This document shows positions 12,641 to 24,396 of a stretch of 64,000 bases of DNA, one piece after another (within the stretch, counting starts at the first letter, position 1; each line of letters starts with the position of its first letter). Both the position numbers and the translations under genes were made by a program. Location of the stretch: NCBI RefSeq assembly GCF_031143425.1, contig NC_090446.1, positions 1,025,313,066 to 1,025,377,065 on the forward strand. The letters are read 5' to 3'. Source of the DNA: Pleurodeles waltl. Taxonomy: Eukaryota; Chordata; Amphibia; Caudata; Salamandridae. Below the pieces are notes generated by a model that saw only the letters and a list, made by a program, of their open reading frames with translations, was not told where the DNA came from and made no database searches.

Positions 12641-12650
12641 CACATTTCGG
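12641..12650. other. 10-bp slippage deletion in a satellite unit
   Basis: Here CACATTTCGGTGACAG replaces the usual CACATTTCCTCACATTTCGG. The missing 10 bases lie between two copies of CACATTT, so replication slippage between 7-bp direct repeats explains the loss. The host unit is about 372 bp, the shortest I found. Confidence 0.88.
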
Positions 12651-12691
12651 TGACAGAAAGTTCTGGAATCCGAGAGGAGCCACAAATTTCT

Positions 12692-12702
12692 TTCCACCCA
12701 GC
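12692..12702. other. Crossover interval in a chimeric unit
   Basis: Left of this interval the unit matches the type at 13,709-14,090 (GAATCCGAGAGG, TTTCTTTCC). Right of it the unit matches the type at 11,425-11,808 (GCTTTCCCCC, GAAGGCCTAG). Diagnostic bases at 12,691 and 12,703 bound an 11-base identical stretch in which the switch occurred. This is the internal junction of the 1,136-bp tandem duplication. Confidence 0.75.
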
Positions 12703-13838
12703 TTTCCCCCAAGTCTCCCGATAAAAATAATACCTCACTTGTGTGGGAAGGCCTAGCGCCCGCGACAGGTAATGCCCCAAAACACAACGTGGACACATCC
12801 CATTTTTTGACAGAAAACAGAGGTGTTTTTTGCAAAATGTCTACCTGTAGATTTTGGCCTCTAGCTCATCCGGCACCTAGGAAAACCTACCAAACCTTTG
12901 CATTTCTGAAAACTAGAGACCTAAGGGAATCCAAGATGGGGTGACTTGTGGGGCTCTGACCAGGTTCTGTTACGCAGAATCCTTTGCAAACCTCAAAATT
13001 TGGCTAAAAAACACATTTTCCTAACATTTTGGTGACAGAAAGTTCTGGAATCTGAGAGTAGCCCACATTTCCTTCCACCCAGCGTTCCCCCAAGTCTCCC
13101 GATACAAATGATACCTCACTTGTGTGGGTAGGCCTAGCGCCCGCGACAGGAAATGCCCCAAAACACAACGTGGACACATCCAATTTTTTGACAGAAAACA
13201 GAGGTGTTTTTTGCAAAGTGCCTACCTGTAGATTTTGGCCTCTAGCTCAGCCGGCACCTAGGGAAAGCTACCAAACCTGTGCATTTTTGAAAACTAGAGA
13301 CCTATGGGAATCCAAGATGGGGTGACTTGTGGGGCTCTGACCAGGTTCTGTTACCCAGAATCCTTTGCAAACCTCAAAATTTGGCTAAAAAAACACATTT
13401 TCCTCACATTTCGTTGACAGAAAGTTCTGGAATCAGAGAGGAGCCACAAATTTCCTTCTACCCAGCGTTCCCTTAAGTCTCCTGATACAAATGATACCAC
13501 ACCTGTGTGGGTGGGCCTAGAGCCCGCGGAAGGAATTTCCCCAAAACACAACGTGGACAAATCCCATTTTTTGACAGAAAACAGAAGTGTTTTTTGCAAA
13601 GTACCTACCTGTAGATTTTGGCCTCTAGCTTAGCCGGCACCTAGGGAAACCTACCAAACCTGTGTATTTTTTTAAACTAGACACCTAGGGGAATCCAAGA
13701 TGGGGTGACTTGTGGGGCTCTGACCAGGTTCTGTTACCCAGAATCCTTTGCAAACCTCAAACTTTGGCTAAACAAACACATTTCCTCACATTTCGGTGAC
13801 AGAAAGTTCTGGAATCCGAGAGGAGCCACAAATTTCTT

Positions 13839-15237
13839 TCCACCCAGCGTTCCCCCAAGTCTCCCGATAAAAATAATACCTCACTTGTGTGGGTGGGCCT
13901 AGCGCCCACGACAGGTAATGCCCCAAAACACGACGTTGCCAAATCCCATTTTTTGACAGAAAACAGAGGTGTTTTTTGCAAAATGCCTACCTGTAGATTT
14001 TGGCCTCTAGCTCAGCCGGCACCTAGGGAAACCTACCAAACCTGTGCATTTCTGAAAACTAGAGACCTAGGGGAATCCAAGATGGGGTGACTTGTGGGGC
14101 TCTGACCAGGTTCTGTTACCCAGAATCCTTTGTAAACCTCAAAATTTGGCTAAAAAAACACATTTTCCTCACATTTCGTTGACAGAAAGTTCTGGAATCT
14201 GAGAGGAGCCCACATTTCCTTCCACCCAGCGTTCCCCCAAGTCTCCCGATACAAATGATACCTCACTTGTGTGGGTAGGCCTAGCGCCCGCGACAGGAAA
14301 TGCTCCAAAACACAACGTGGAAACATCCCATTTTTTGACAGAAAACATAGGTGTTTTTTTTAAAGTGCCTACCTGTAGATTTTGGCCTCTAGCTCAGCCG
14401 GCACCTAGGGAAACCTACCAAACCTGTGCATTTCTGAAAACTAGAGACTTAGGGGGATCCAAGATGGGGTGACTTGTGGGGCTCTGACCAGGTTCTGTTA
14501 CCCAGAATCCTTTGTAAACCTCAAAATTTGGCTAAAAAAACACATTTTCCTCACTTTTCGGTGACAGAAAGTTCTGGAATCTGAGAGGAGCCACAAATTT
14601 CCTTCTACCCAGCGTTCCCCCAAGTCTCCCAACACAAATGATACCTCACTTGTGTGGGTAGGCCTAGCGCCCGCGGAAGGAATTACCCCAAAACACAACG
14701 TGGACACATCCGATTTTTTGACAGAAAACAGAGGTGTTTTTTGCAAAGTGCCTACCTGTAGATTTTGGCCTCTAGCTCAGCCGGTACCTAGGGAAGCCTA
14801 CCAAACGTGTGAATTTTTAAAAACTAGAGACCTAGAGGAATCCAAGATGGGGTGACTTGTGGGGCTCTGACCAGGTTCTGTTACCCAGAATCCTTTGCAA
14901 CCCTCAAAATTTGGCTAAAAAACACATTTTCCTCACATTTCGGTGACAGAAAGTTCTGGAATCAGCAAAGAGCCACAAATCTCCTTCTACCCAGCGTTCC
15001 CCCAAGTCTCCCGATACAAATGATACCTCACTTGTGTGGGTAGGCCTAGCGCCCGCGGAAGGAATTAACCCAAAACACAACGTGGACACATCCCATTTTT
15101 TGACAGAAAACAGAGGTGTTTTTTGCAAAGTGCCTACCTGTAGATTTTGGCCTCTAGCTCAGCCGGCACCTAGGGAAACCTAACAAACCTGTGCATTTTT
15201 TCAAACTAGAGACCTAGGGGAATCCAAGATGGGGTGA
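13839..15237. repeat. Mixed satellite units ending in a Q unit
   Basis: Four units fill this stretch: one with GACGTTGCCAAATCC, one with ACATAGGTG, one with GGAAGGAATTACCCC and GTACC, and a Q unit (GCAAAGAGCC at about 14,961). They lead directly into the X-Y-Z-A-P module, as Q-R leads into it at 3.4 and 21.7 kb, except that R is absent here. Confidence 0.75.
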
Positions 15238-17144
15238 CTTGTGGGGCTCTGACAAGGTTCTGTAACCCAGAATCCTTTGCAAACCTCAAACTTTGGCTAA
15301 AAAAACACATTTCCTCACATTTCGGTGACAGAAAGTTCTGGAATCTGAGAGGAGCCACAAATTTCCTTCCACCCAGCGTTCCCCCAAGTCTCCCGATACA
15401 AATGATACCTCACTTGTGTGGGTGGGCCTAGCGCCCGCGACAGGAAGTGCCCTAAAACACAACGTGGACACATCCGATTTTTTGACAGAAAACAGGTGTT
15501 TTTTGCAAAGTGCCTACATGTAGATTTTGGCCTCTAGCTCAGCCGCACCTAGGAAAACCTACCAAACCTGTGCATTTTGTGAAACTAGAGACCTAGGGGA
15601 ATCCAAGATGGGGTGACTTGTAGGGCTCTGACCAGGTTCTGTTACCCAGAATCCTTTGCAAACCTCAAACTTTGGCTAAAAAAACAAATTTCCTCACATT
15701 TCGGTGACAGAAAGTTCTGAAATCTGAGAGGAGCCACAAATTTCCTTCCACCCAGCTTTCCCCCAAGTCTCCCGATAAAAATAATACCTCACTTGTGTGG
15801 GAAGGCCTAGCGCCCGCGACAGGAAATGCCCCAAAACACAACGTGGACACATCCCATTTTTTGACAGAAAACAGAGGTGTTTTTTGCAAAATGTCTACCT
15901 GTAGATTTTGGCCTCTAGCTCAGCCGGCGCCTAGGAAAACCTACCAAACCTGTGCATTTCTGAAAACTAGAGACCTAAGGGAATCCAAGATGGGGTGACT
16001 TGTGGGGCTCTGACCAGGTTCTGTTACCCAGAATCCTTTGCAAACCTCAAAATTTGGCTAAAAAAACACATTTTCCTCACATTTTGGTGACAGAAAGTTC
16101 TGGAATCTGAGAGTAGCCCACATTTCCTTCCACCCAGCGTTCCCCCAAGTCTCCCGATACAAATGATACCTCACTTGTGTGGATAGGCCTAGCGCCCACG
16201 ACAGGAAATGCTCCAAAACACAACGAGGGCACATCCCATTTTTTGACAGAAAACAGAGGTGTTTTTTTTAAAGTGCCTACCTGTAGATTTTGGCCTCTAG
16301 CTCAGCCGGCACCTATGGAAACCTACCAAACCTGTGCATTTCTGAAAACTAGAGACCTAGGGGAATCCAAGATGGGGTGACTTGTGGTGCTCTGACCGGG
16401 TTCTGTTACCCAGAATCCTTTGCAAACCTCAAAATTTGGCTAAAAAAACAAATTTTCCTCACATTTCGGTGACAGAAAGTTCTGGAATCTGAGAGGAGCC
16501 ACAAATTTCCTTCTACCCAGCGTTCCCCCAAGTATCCCAATACAAATGATACCTCACTTGTGTGGGTAGGCCTAGCGCCCGCGGAAGGAATTACCCCAAA
16601 ACACAACGTGGACACATCCCATTTTTGACAGAAAATAGAGGTGTTTTTTGCAAAGTGCCTACCTGTAGATTTTGGCCTCTAGCTCAGCCGAAACCTAGGG
16701 AAACCTACCAAACCTGTGCATTTTTTGAAACTAGAGACCTAGGGGAATCCAAGATGGGGTGACTTGTGGGGCTCTGACCAGGTTCTGTTACCCAGAATCC
16801 TTTGCAAACCTCAAACTTTGGCTAAAAAATCACATTTCCTCACATTTCAGTGACAGAAAGTTTTGGATTCTGAGAGGAGCCACAAATTTCCTTCCACCCA
16901 GCGTTCCCCCAAGTCTCCCGATAAAAATGATACCTCACTTGTGTGGGTAGGCCTAGCGCCCGCAACAGGAAATGCCCCAAAACACAACGTGGACACATCC
17001 CATTTTTTGAAAGAAAACAGAGGTGTTTTTTTTAAAGTGCCTACCTGTAGATTTTGGCCTCTAGCTCAGCCGGCACCTAGGCAAACCTACCAAACCTGTG
17101 CATTTCTGAAAACTAGAGACCTAGGGGAATCCAAGATGGGGTGA
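15238..17144. repeat. Five-unit X-Y-Z-A-P module, copy 2
   Basis: This has the same order and markers as at 3.40-5.31 kb. It is followed by a second, modified copy at an offset of 1,909 bp (five units): Y at 15,795 pairs with 17,704, and Z at 16,177 pairs with 18,086. The A unit here reads CCAAAACACAACG rather than CCAAACCACAATG and lost one T before GACAG. Confidence 0.86.
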
Positions 17145-17525
17145 CTTGTGGGGCTCTGACCAGGGTCTGTTACCCAGAATCCTTTGCAAACCTCAAAATT
17201 TGGCTAAAAAAACACATTTTCCTCACATTTTGGTGACAGAAAGTTCTGGAATCTGAGAGTAGCCCACATTTCCTTCCACCCAGCGTTCCCCCAAGTCTCC
17301 CGATACAAATGATACCTCACTTGTGTGGGTAGGCCTAGCGCCCACGACAGGAAATGCTCCAAAACACAACGAGGTCACATCCCATTTTTTGACAAAAAAC
17401 AGAGGTGTTTTTTTTAAAGTGCCTACCTGTAGATTTTGGCCTCTAGCTCAGCCGCACCTAGGAAAACCTACCAAACCTGTGCATTTTTTGAAACTAGAGA
17501 CCTAGGGGAATCCAAGATGGGGTGA
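17145..17525. repeat. Chimeric Z/X satellite unit
   Basis: The left part is Z type (AACGAGGTCACATCC, then a T-run followed by TAAAGTGCC). The right part is X type (CAGCCGCACCTAGG, TTTTTTGAAAC, CTTGTAGGGCTC). The switch lies between diagnostic bases at 17,427 and 17,454. This hybrid unit is the junction between two tandem X-Y-Z-A-P modules. Confidence 0.82.
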
Positions 17526-19437
17526 CTTGTAGGGCTCTGACCAGGTTCTGTTACCCAGAATCCTTTGCAAACCTCAAACTTTGGCTAAAAAAACACATTT
17601 CCTCACATTTCTGTGACAGAAAGTTCTGAAATCTGAGAGGAGCCACAAATTTCCTTCCACCCAGCTTTCCCCCAAGTCTCCCGATAAAAATAATACCTCA
17701 CTTGTGTGGGAAGGCCTAGCGCCCGCGACAGGAAATGCCCCAAAACACAACGTGGACACATCCCATTTTTTGACAGAAAACAGAGGTGTTTTTTGCAAAA
17801 TGTCTACCTGTAGATTTTGGCCTCTAGCTCAGCCGGCACCTAGGAAAACCTACCAAACCTGTGCATTTCTGAAAACTAGAGACCTAAGGGAATCCAAGAT
17901 GGGGTGACTTGTGGGGCTCTGACCAGGTTCTGTTACCCAGAATCCTTTGCAAACCTCAAAATTTGGCTAAAAAAACACATTTTCCTCACATTTTGGTGAC
18001 AGAAAGTTCTGGAATCTGAGAGTAGCCCACATTTCCTTCCACCCAGCGTTCCCCCAAGTCTCCCGATACAAATGATACCTCACTTGTGTGGGTAGGCCTA
18101 GTGCCCACGACAGGAAATGCTCCAAAACACAACGAGGGCACATCCCATTTTTTGACAGAAAACAGAGGTGTTTTTTTTAAAGTGCCTACCTGTAGATTTT
18201 GGCCTCTAGCTCAGCCGGCACCTATGGAAACCTACCAAACCTGTGCATTTCTGAAAACTAGAGACCTAGGGGAATCCAAGATGGGGTGACTTGTGGTGCT
18301 CTGACCGGGTTCTGTTACCCAGAATCCTTTGCAAACCTCAAAATTTGGCTAAAAAAACAAATTTTCCTCACATTTCGGTGACAGAAAGTTCTGGAATCTG
18401 AGAGGAGCCACACATTTCCTTCTACCCAGCGTTCCCCCAAGTATCCCAATACAAATGATACCTCACTTGTGTGGGTAGGCCTAGCGCCCGCGGAAGGAAT
18501 TACCCCAAACCACAATGTGGACACATCACATTTTTTTACAGAAAATAGAGGTGTTTTTTGCAAAGTGCCTACCTGTAGATTTTGGCCTCTAGCTCAGCCG
18601 GCACATATGGAAACCTACCAAACCTGTGCATTTCTGAAAACTAGAGACCTAGGGGAATCCAAGATGGGGTGACTTGTGGTGCTCTGACCGGGTTCTGTTA
18701 CCCAGAATCCTTTGCAAACCTCAATATTTGGCTACAAAAAAAAAATTTCCTCACATTTCGGTGACAGAAAGTTCTGGAATCTGAGAGGAGCCACAAATTT
18801 CCTTCTACCCAGCGTTCCCCCAAGTATCCCAATACAAATGATACCTCACTTGTGTGGGTAGGCCTAGCGCCCGCGGAAGGAATTACCCCAAAACACAATG
18901 TGGACACATCCCATTTTTTGACAGAAAATAGAGGTGTTTTTTGCAAAGTGCCTACCTGTAGATTTTGGCCTCTAGCTCAGCCGACACCTAGGGAAACCTA
19001 CCAAACCTGTGCATTTTTTGAAACTAGAGACCTAGGGGAATCCATGATGGGGTGACTTGTGGGGCTCTGACCAGGTTCTGTTACCCAGAATCCTTTGCAA
19101 ACCTCAAACTTTGGCTAAAAAAACACATTTCATCACATTTCAGTGACAGAAAGTTTTGGATTCTGAGAGGAGCCACAAATTTCCTTCCACCCAGCGTTCC
19201 CCCAAGTCTCCCGATAAAAATGATACCTCACTTGTGTGGGTAGGCCTAGTGCCCGCGACAGGAAATGCCCCAAAACACAACGTGGGCACATCCCATTTTT
19301 TGACAGAAAACAGAGGTGTTTTTTTTAAAGTGCCTACCTGTAGATTTTGGCCTCTAGCTCAGCCGGCACCTAGGCAAACCTACCAAACCTGTGCATTTCT
19401 GAAAACTAGAGACCTAGGGAAATCCAAGATGGGGTGA
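17526..19437. repeat. Modified module Y-Z-A-A-P
   Basis: Y, Z, A and P carry their usual markers, but A is present twice, at about 18,290-18,672 and 18,673-19,055. The first A unit is a hybrid: its left is A type and its right end is Z-like (GGCACATATGGAAACC, then GTGGTGCTCTGACCGGG). The switch lies within 18,562-18,600. One unequal exchange between neighbouring Z and A units would give this single-unit gain. Confidence 0.82.
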
Positions 19438-21722
19438 CTTGTGGGGCTCTGACCAGGTTCTGTTACCCAGAATCGTTTGCAAACCTCAAAATTTGGCTAA
19501 AAAAACACATTTTCCTCACATTTCGGTGACAGAAAGTTCTGGAATCTGAGAGGAGCCACAAATTTCCTTCCACCCAGCGTCCCCCCAAGTCTCCCGATGA
19601 AAATAATACCTCACTTGTGTGGGTGGGCCTAGCGCCCACGACAGGTAATGCCCCAAAACACGACGTGGACACATCCCATTTTTTGACAGAAAACAGGTGT
19701 TTTTTGCAAAATGCCTACCTGTAGATTTTGGCCTCTAGCTCAGCCGGCACCTAGGGAAACCTACCAAACCTGTGCATTTCTGAAACTAGAGACCTAGGGG
19801 AATCCAAGATGGGGTGACCTGTGGGGCTCTAACCAGGTTCTGTTAACCAGAATCCTTTGCAAACCTCCAAATTTGGCTAAAAAAACAAATTTTCCTCACA
19901 TTTCGGTGACAGAAAGTTCTGGAATCTGAGAGGAGCCTACATTTCCTTCCACCCAGCGTTCCCCCAAGTCTTCCGATACAAATGATACCACACTTGTGTG
20001 GGTAGGCCTAGTGCCCATGACAGGAAATGCTCCAAAACACAACGTGGACACATCCCATTTTTTGACAGAAAACAGAGCTTAAAGCGCCTACCTGTAGATT
20101 TTGGCCTCTAGCTCAGCCGGCACATAGGGAAACCTACCAAACCTGTGCATTTCTGAAAACTAGAGACGTAGGGGAATCCAAGATGGGGTGACTTGTGGGG
20201 CTCTGACCAGGTTCTGTTACCCAGAATCCTTTGCAAACCTCAAAATTTGGCTAAAAAAACACATTTTCCTCACATTTCGGTGACAGAAAGTTCTGGAATC
20301 TGAGAGGAGCCACAAATTTCCTTCCACCCAGCGTCCCCCCAACTCTCCCGATAAAAATAATACCTCACTTGTGTTGGTGGGCCTAGCGCCCACGACAGGT
20401 AAAGCCCCAAAACACGACGTGGACACATCCTATTTTTTGACAGACAACAGAGGTGTGTTTTGCAAAATGCCTACCTGTAGATTTTGGCCTCTAGCTCAGC
20501 CGGAACCTAGGGAAACCTACCAAACCTGTGCATTTCTGAAAACTAGAGACCTAGGGGAATCCAAGATGGGGTGACTTGTGGGGCTCTGACAAGGTTCTGG
20601 TACCCAGAATCCTTTGCAAACCTCAAACTTTGGCTAAAAAAACACATTTCCTCACATTTCGGTGACAGAAAGTTCTGGAATCTGAGAGGAGCCACAAATT
20701 TCCTTCCACCCAGCGTTCCCCCAAGTCTCCCGATAAAAATGATACCTCACTTGTGTGGGTAGGCCTAGCGCCCGCAACGGGAAATGCCCCAAAACACAAC
20801 GTGGACACATCCCATTTTTTGACAGAAAACAGAGGTGTTTTTTTTAAAGTGCCTGCCTGTAGATTTTGGCCTCTAGCTCAGCCGGCACCTAGGCAAACCT
20901 ACCAAACCTGTGCATTTCTGAAAACTAGAGACCTAGGGGAATCCAAGATGGGGTGACTTGTGGGGCTCTGACCAGGTTCTGTTATCCAGAATCGTTTGCA
21001 AACCTCAAAATTTGGCTAAAAAAAACAAATTTTCCTCACATTTCGGTGACAGAAAGTTCTGGAATCAGCAAAGAGCCACAAATCTCCTTCTACCCAGCGT
21101 TCCCCCAAGTCTCCCGATACAAATGATACCTCACTTGTGTGGGTAGGCCTAGCGCCCGCGGAAGGAATTAACCCAAAACACAACGTGGACACATCCCATT
21201 TTTTGACAGAAAACAGAGGGGTTTTTTGCAAAGTGCCTACCTGTAGATTTTGGCCTCTAGCTCAGCCGGCACCTAGGGAAACCTAACAAACCTGTGCATT
21301 TTTTCAAACTACAGACCTAGGGGAATCCAAGATGGGGTGACTTGTGGGGCTCTGACAAGGTTCTGTTACCCAGAATCCTTTGCAAACCTCAAACTTTGGC
21401 TAAAAAAACACATTTCCTCACATTTCGGTGACAGAAAGTTCTGGAATCTGAGAGGTGCCACAAATTTCCTTCCACCCAGCGTTCCCCCAAGTCTCCCGAT
21501 AAAAATGATACCTCACTTGTGTGGGTAGGCCTAGCGCCCGCGACAGGAAATGCCCCAAAACACATCGTGGACACATCCCATTTTTTGACAGAAAACAGAG
21601 GTGTTGTTTGCAAAGTGCCTACCTGTAGATTTTGGCCTCTAGCTCAGCCGGTACCTAGGGAAACCTACCAAACCTGTGCATTTCTGAAAACTAGAGACCT
21701 AGGGGAATCCCGGATGGGGTGA
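19438..21722. repeat. Six-unit module S-T-V-W-Q-R, complete copy
   Basis: All six markers occur in order: S (GGTAATGCC with GACCTGTGGGG), T (CTTAAAGCGCC), V (GGTAAAGCC), W (CGCAACGGG), Q (GCAAAGAGCC) and R (GTTGTTTGC). The T-to-R part matches 1,488-3,400 at 48 units. The R unit is the variant ending in GGGAATCCCGGATGG, also seen at 3.39 kb, which precedes X in both places. Confidence 0.86.
20071..20084. other. 8-bp deletion in a T-type unit
   Basis: AACAGAGCTTAAAGCG stands where other T units have AACAGAGGTGTTTTTCTTAA. Eight bases including the T-tract are gone. The corresponding T units at 1.75, 6.72, 25.81 and 28.10 kb are intact, so the loss is private to this copy and came after the 48-unit duplication. 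Confidence 0.88.
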
Positions 21723-23631
21723 CTTGTGGGGCTCTGACCAGGTTCTGTTACCCAGAATCTTTTGCAAACCTCAAAATTTGGCTAAAAAAAACACATTTTC
21801 CTAACATTTCGGTGACAGAAAGTTCTGGAATCTGAGAGGAGCCCACATTTCCTTCCACCCAGCGTTCCCCCAAGTCTCCCGATACAAATGATACCTCACT
21901 TGTCTGGGTGGGCCTAGCGCCCGCGACAAGAAGTGCCCTAAAACACAACGTGGACACATCCGATTTTTTGACAGAAAACAGGTGTTTTTTGCAAAGTGCC
22001 TACATGTAGATTTTGGCCTCTAGCTCAGCCGCACCTAGGAAAACCTACCAAACCTGTGCATTTTTTGAAACTAGAGACCTAGGGGAATCCAAGATGGGGT
22101 GACTTGTAGGGCTCTGACCAGGTTCTGTTACCCAGAATCCTTTGCAAACCTCAAACTTTGGCTAAAAAAACACATTTCCTCACATTTCTGTGACAGAAAG
22201 TTCTGAAATCTGAGAGGAGCCACAAATTTCCTTCCACCCAGCTTTCCCCCAAGTCTCCCGATAAAAATAATACCTCACTTGTGTGGGAAGGCCTAGCGCC
22301 CGCGACAGGAAATGCCCCAAAACACAACGTGGACACATCCCATTTTTTGACAGAAAACAGAGGTGTTTTTTGCAAAATGTCTACCTGTAGATTTTGGTCT
22401 CTAGCTCAGCCGGCACCTAGGAAAACCTACCAAACCTGTGCATTTCTGAAAACTAGAGACCTAAGGGAATCCAAGATGGGGTGACTTGTGGGGCTCTGAC
22501 CAGGTTCTGTTACCCAGAATCCTTTGCAAACCTCAAAATTTGGCTAAAAAAACACATTTTCCTCACATTTTGGTGACAGAAAGTTCTGGAATCTGAGAGT
22601 AGCCCACATTTCCTTCCACCCAGCGTTCCCCCAAGTCTCCCGATACAAATGATACCTCACTTGTGTGGGTAGGCCTAGTGCCCACGACAGGAAATGCTCC
22701 AAAACACAACGAGGGCACATCCCATTTTTTGACAGAAAACAGAGGTGTTTTTTTTTAAGTGCCTACCTGTAGATTTTGGCCTCTAGCTCAGCCGGCACCT
22801 ATGGAAACCTACCAAACCTGTGCATTTCTGAAAACTAGAGACCTAGGGGAATCCAAGATGGGGTGACTTGTGGTGCTCTGACCGGGTTCTGTTACCCAGA
22901 ATCCTTTGCAAACCTCAAAATTTGGCTAAAAAAACAAATTTTCCTCACATTTCGGTGACAGAAAGTTCTGGAATCTGAGAGGAGCCACACATTTCCTTCT
23001 ACCCAGCGTTCCCCCAAGTATCCCAATACAAATGATACCTCACTTGTGTGGGTAGGCCTAGCGCCCGCGGAAGGAATTACCCCAAACCACAATGTGGACA
23101 CATCACATTTTTTTACAGAAAATAGAGGTGTTTTTTGCAAAGTGCCTACCTGTAGATTTTGGCCTCTAGCTCAGCCGACACCTAGGGAAACCTACCAAAC
23201 CTGTGCATTTTTTGAAACTAGAGACCTAGGGGAATCCAAGACGGGGTGACTTGTGGGGCTCTGACCAGGTTCTGTTACCCAGAATCCTTTGCAAACCTCA
23301 AACTTTGGCTAAAAAAACACATTTCCTCACATTTCAGTGACAGAAAGTTTTGGATTCTGAGAGGAGCCACAAATTTCCTTCCACCCAGCGTTCCCCCAAG
23401 TCTCCCGATAAAAATGATACCTCACTTGTGTGGGTAGGCCTAGCGCCCGCGACAGGAAATGCCCCAAAACACAACGTGGACACGTCCCATTTTTTGACAG
23501 AAAACAGAGGTGTTTTTTTTAAAGTGCCTACCTGTAGATTTTGGCCTCTAGCTCAGCCGGCACCTAGGCAAACCTACCAAACCTGTGCATTTCTGAAAAC
23601 TAGAGACCTAGGGGAATCCAAGATGGGGTGA
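21723..23631. repeat. Five-unit X-Y-Z-A-P module, copy 3
   Basis: Markers match copy 1 at an offset of 18,320 bp, including the rare ACGGGGTGAC phase-mark variant at the end of A (about 4,921 and 23,241) and CACGTCCC in P (about 5,162 and 23,483). These private matches show that copies 1 and 3 are closer to each other than to copy 2. Confidence 0.86.
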
Positions 23632-24396
23632 CTTGTGGGGCTCTGACCAGGTTCTGTTACCCAGAATCGTTTGCAAACCTCAAAATTTGGCTAAAAAAAC
23701 AAATTTTCCTCACATTTCGGTGACAGAAAGTTCTGGAATCAGCAAAGAGCCACAAATCTCCTTCTACCCAGCATTCCCCCAAATCTCCCGATACAAATGA
23801 TACCTCACTTGTGTGGGTAGGCCTAGCGCCCGCGGAAGGAATTACCCCAAAACACAATGTGGACACATCCCATTTTTTGACAGAAAATAGAGGTTTTTTT
23901 TGCAAAGTGCCTACCTGTAGATTTTGGCCTCTAGCTCAGCCGACACCTAGGGAAACCTACCAAACCTGAGCATTTTTTTAAACTAGAGACCTAGGGGAAT
24001 CCAAGATGGGGTGACTTGTGGGGCTCTGACCAGGTTCTGTTACCCAGAATCCTTTGCAAACCTCAAACTTTGGCTAAAAAAACACATTTCCTCACATTTC
24101 AGTGACAGAAAGTTTTGGATTCTGAGAGGAGCCACAAATTTCCTTCCACCCAGCGTTCCCCCAAGTCTCCCGATAAAAATGATACCTCACTTGTGTGGGT
24201 AGGCCTAGCGCCCGCGACAGGAAATGCCCCAAAACACAACGTGGACACATCCCATTTTTTGACAGAAAACAGAGGTGTTTTTTTTAAAGTGCCTACCTGT
24301 AGATTTTGGCCTCTAGCTCAGCCGGCACCTAGGCAAACCTACCAAACCTGTGCATTTCTGAAAACTAGAGACCTAGGGGAATCCAAGATGGGGTGA
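23632..24396. repeat. Two-unit (765 bp) local duplication with hybrid unit
   Basis: The first unit starts as Q (GCAAAGAGCC, CAAATCTCCCG) and switches to A type (ATTACCCCAAAACACAATG) between 23,790 and 23,845. The second is a P unit repeating 23,250-23,631 at 765 bp. After it, Q starts again at 24,397. These two units are absent from the parallel copy at about 5.3 kb, so they were gained here. Confidence 0.82.

Larger units (their letters stand above)
11557..13838. repeat. Three-unit tandem duplication, period 1,136 bp
   Basis: Segments starting at about 11,557 and 12,693 match over roughly three units at a constant offset of 1,136 bp, 10 bp short of three full units. Shared markers include GTGTGGGAAGGCCTAG, CTCATCCGGCACC, AGCTACCAAACC, CCTATGGGAATCC and AACAGAAGTG. 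The shortfall is due to a 10-bp deletion at 12.64 kb in the first unit of the second copy. The repeat is nearly perfect on reading, so the duplication is probably young. Confidence 0.88.

Noticed and set aside
16863..17144. Longer 93-codon frames in P-type units
   Set aside because: They arise from a type-specific change (TTTTGGATTCTGAG) that supplies an upstream ATG and joins two ordinary short frames. The same fusion appears in each intact P unit because P units are copies.
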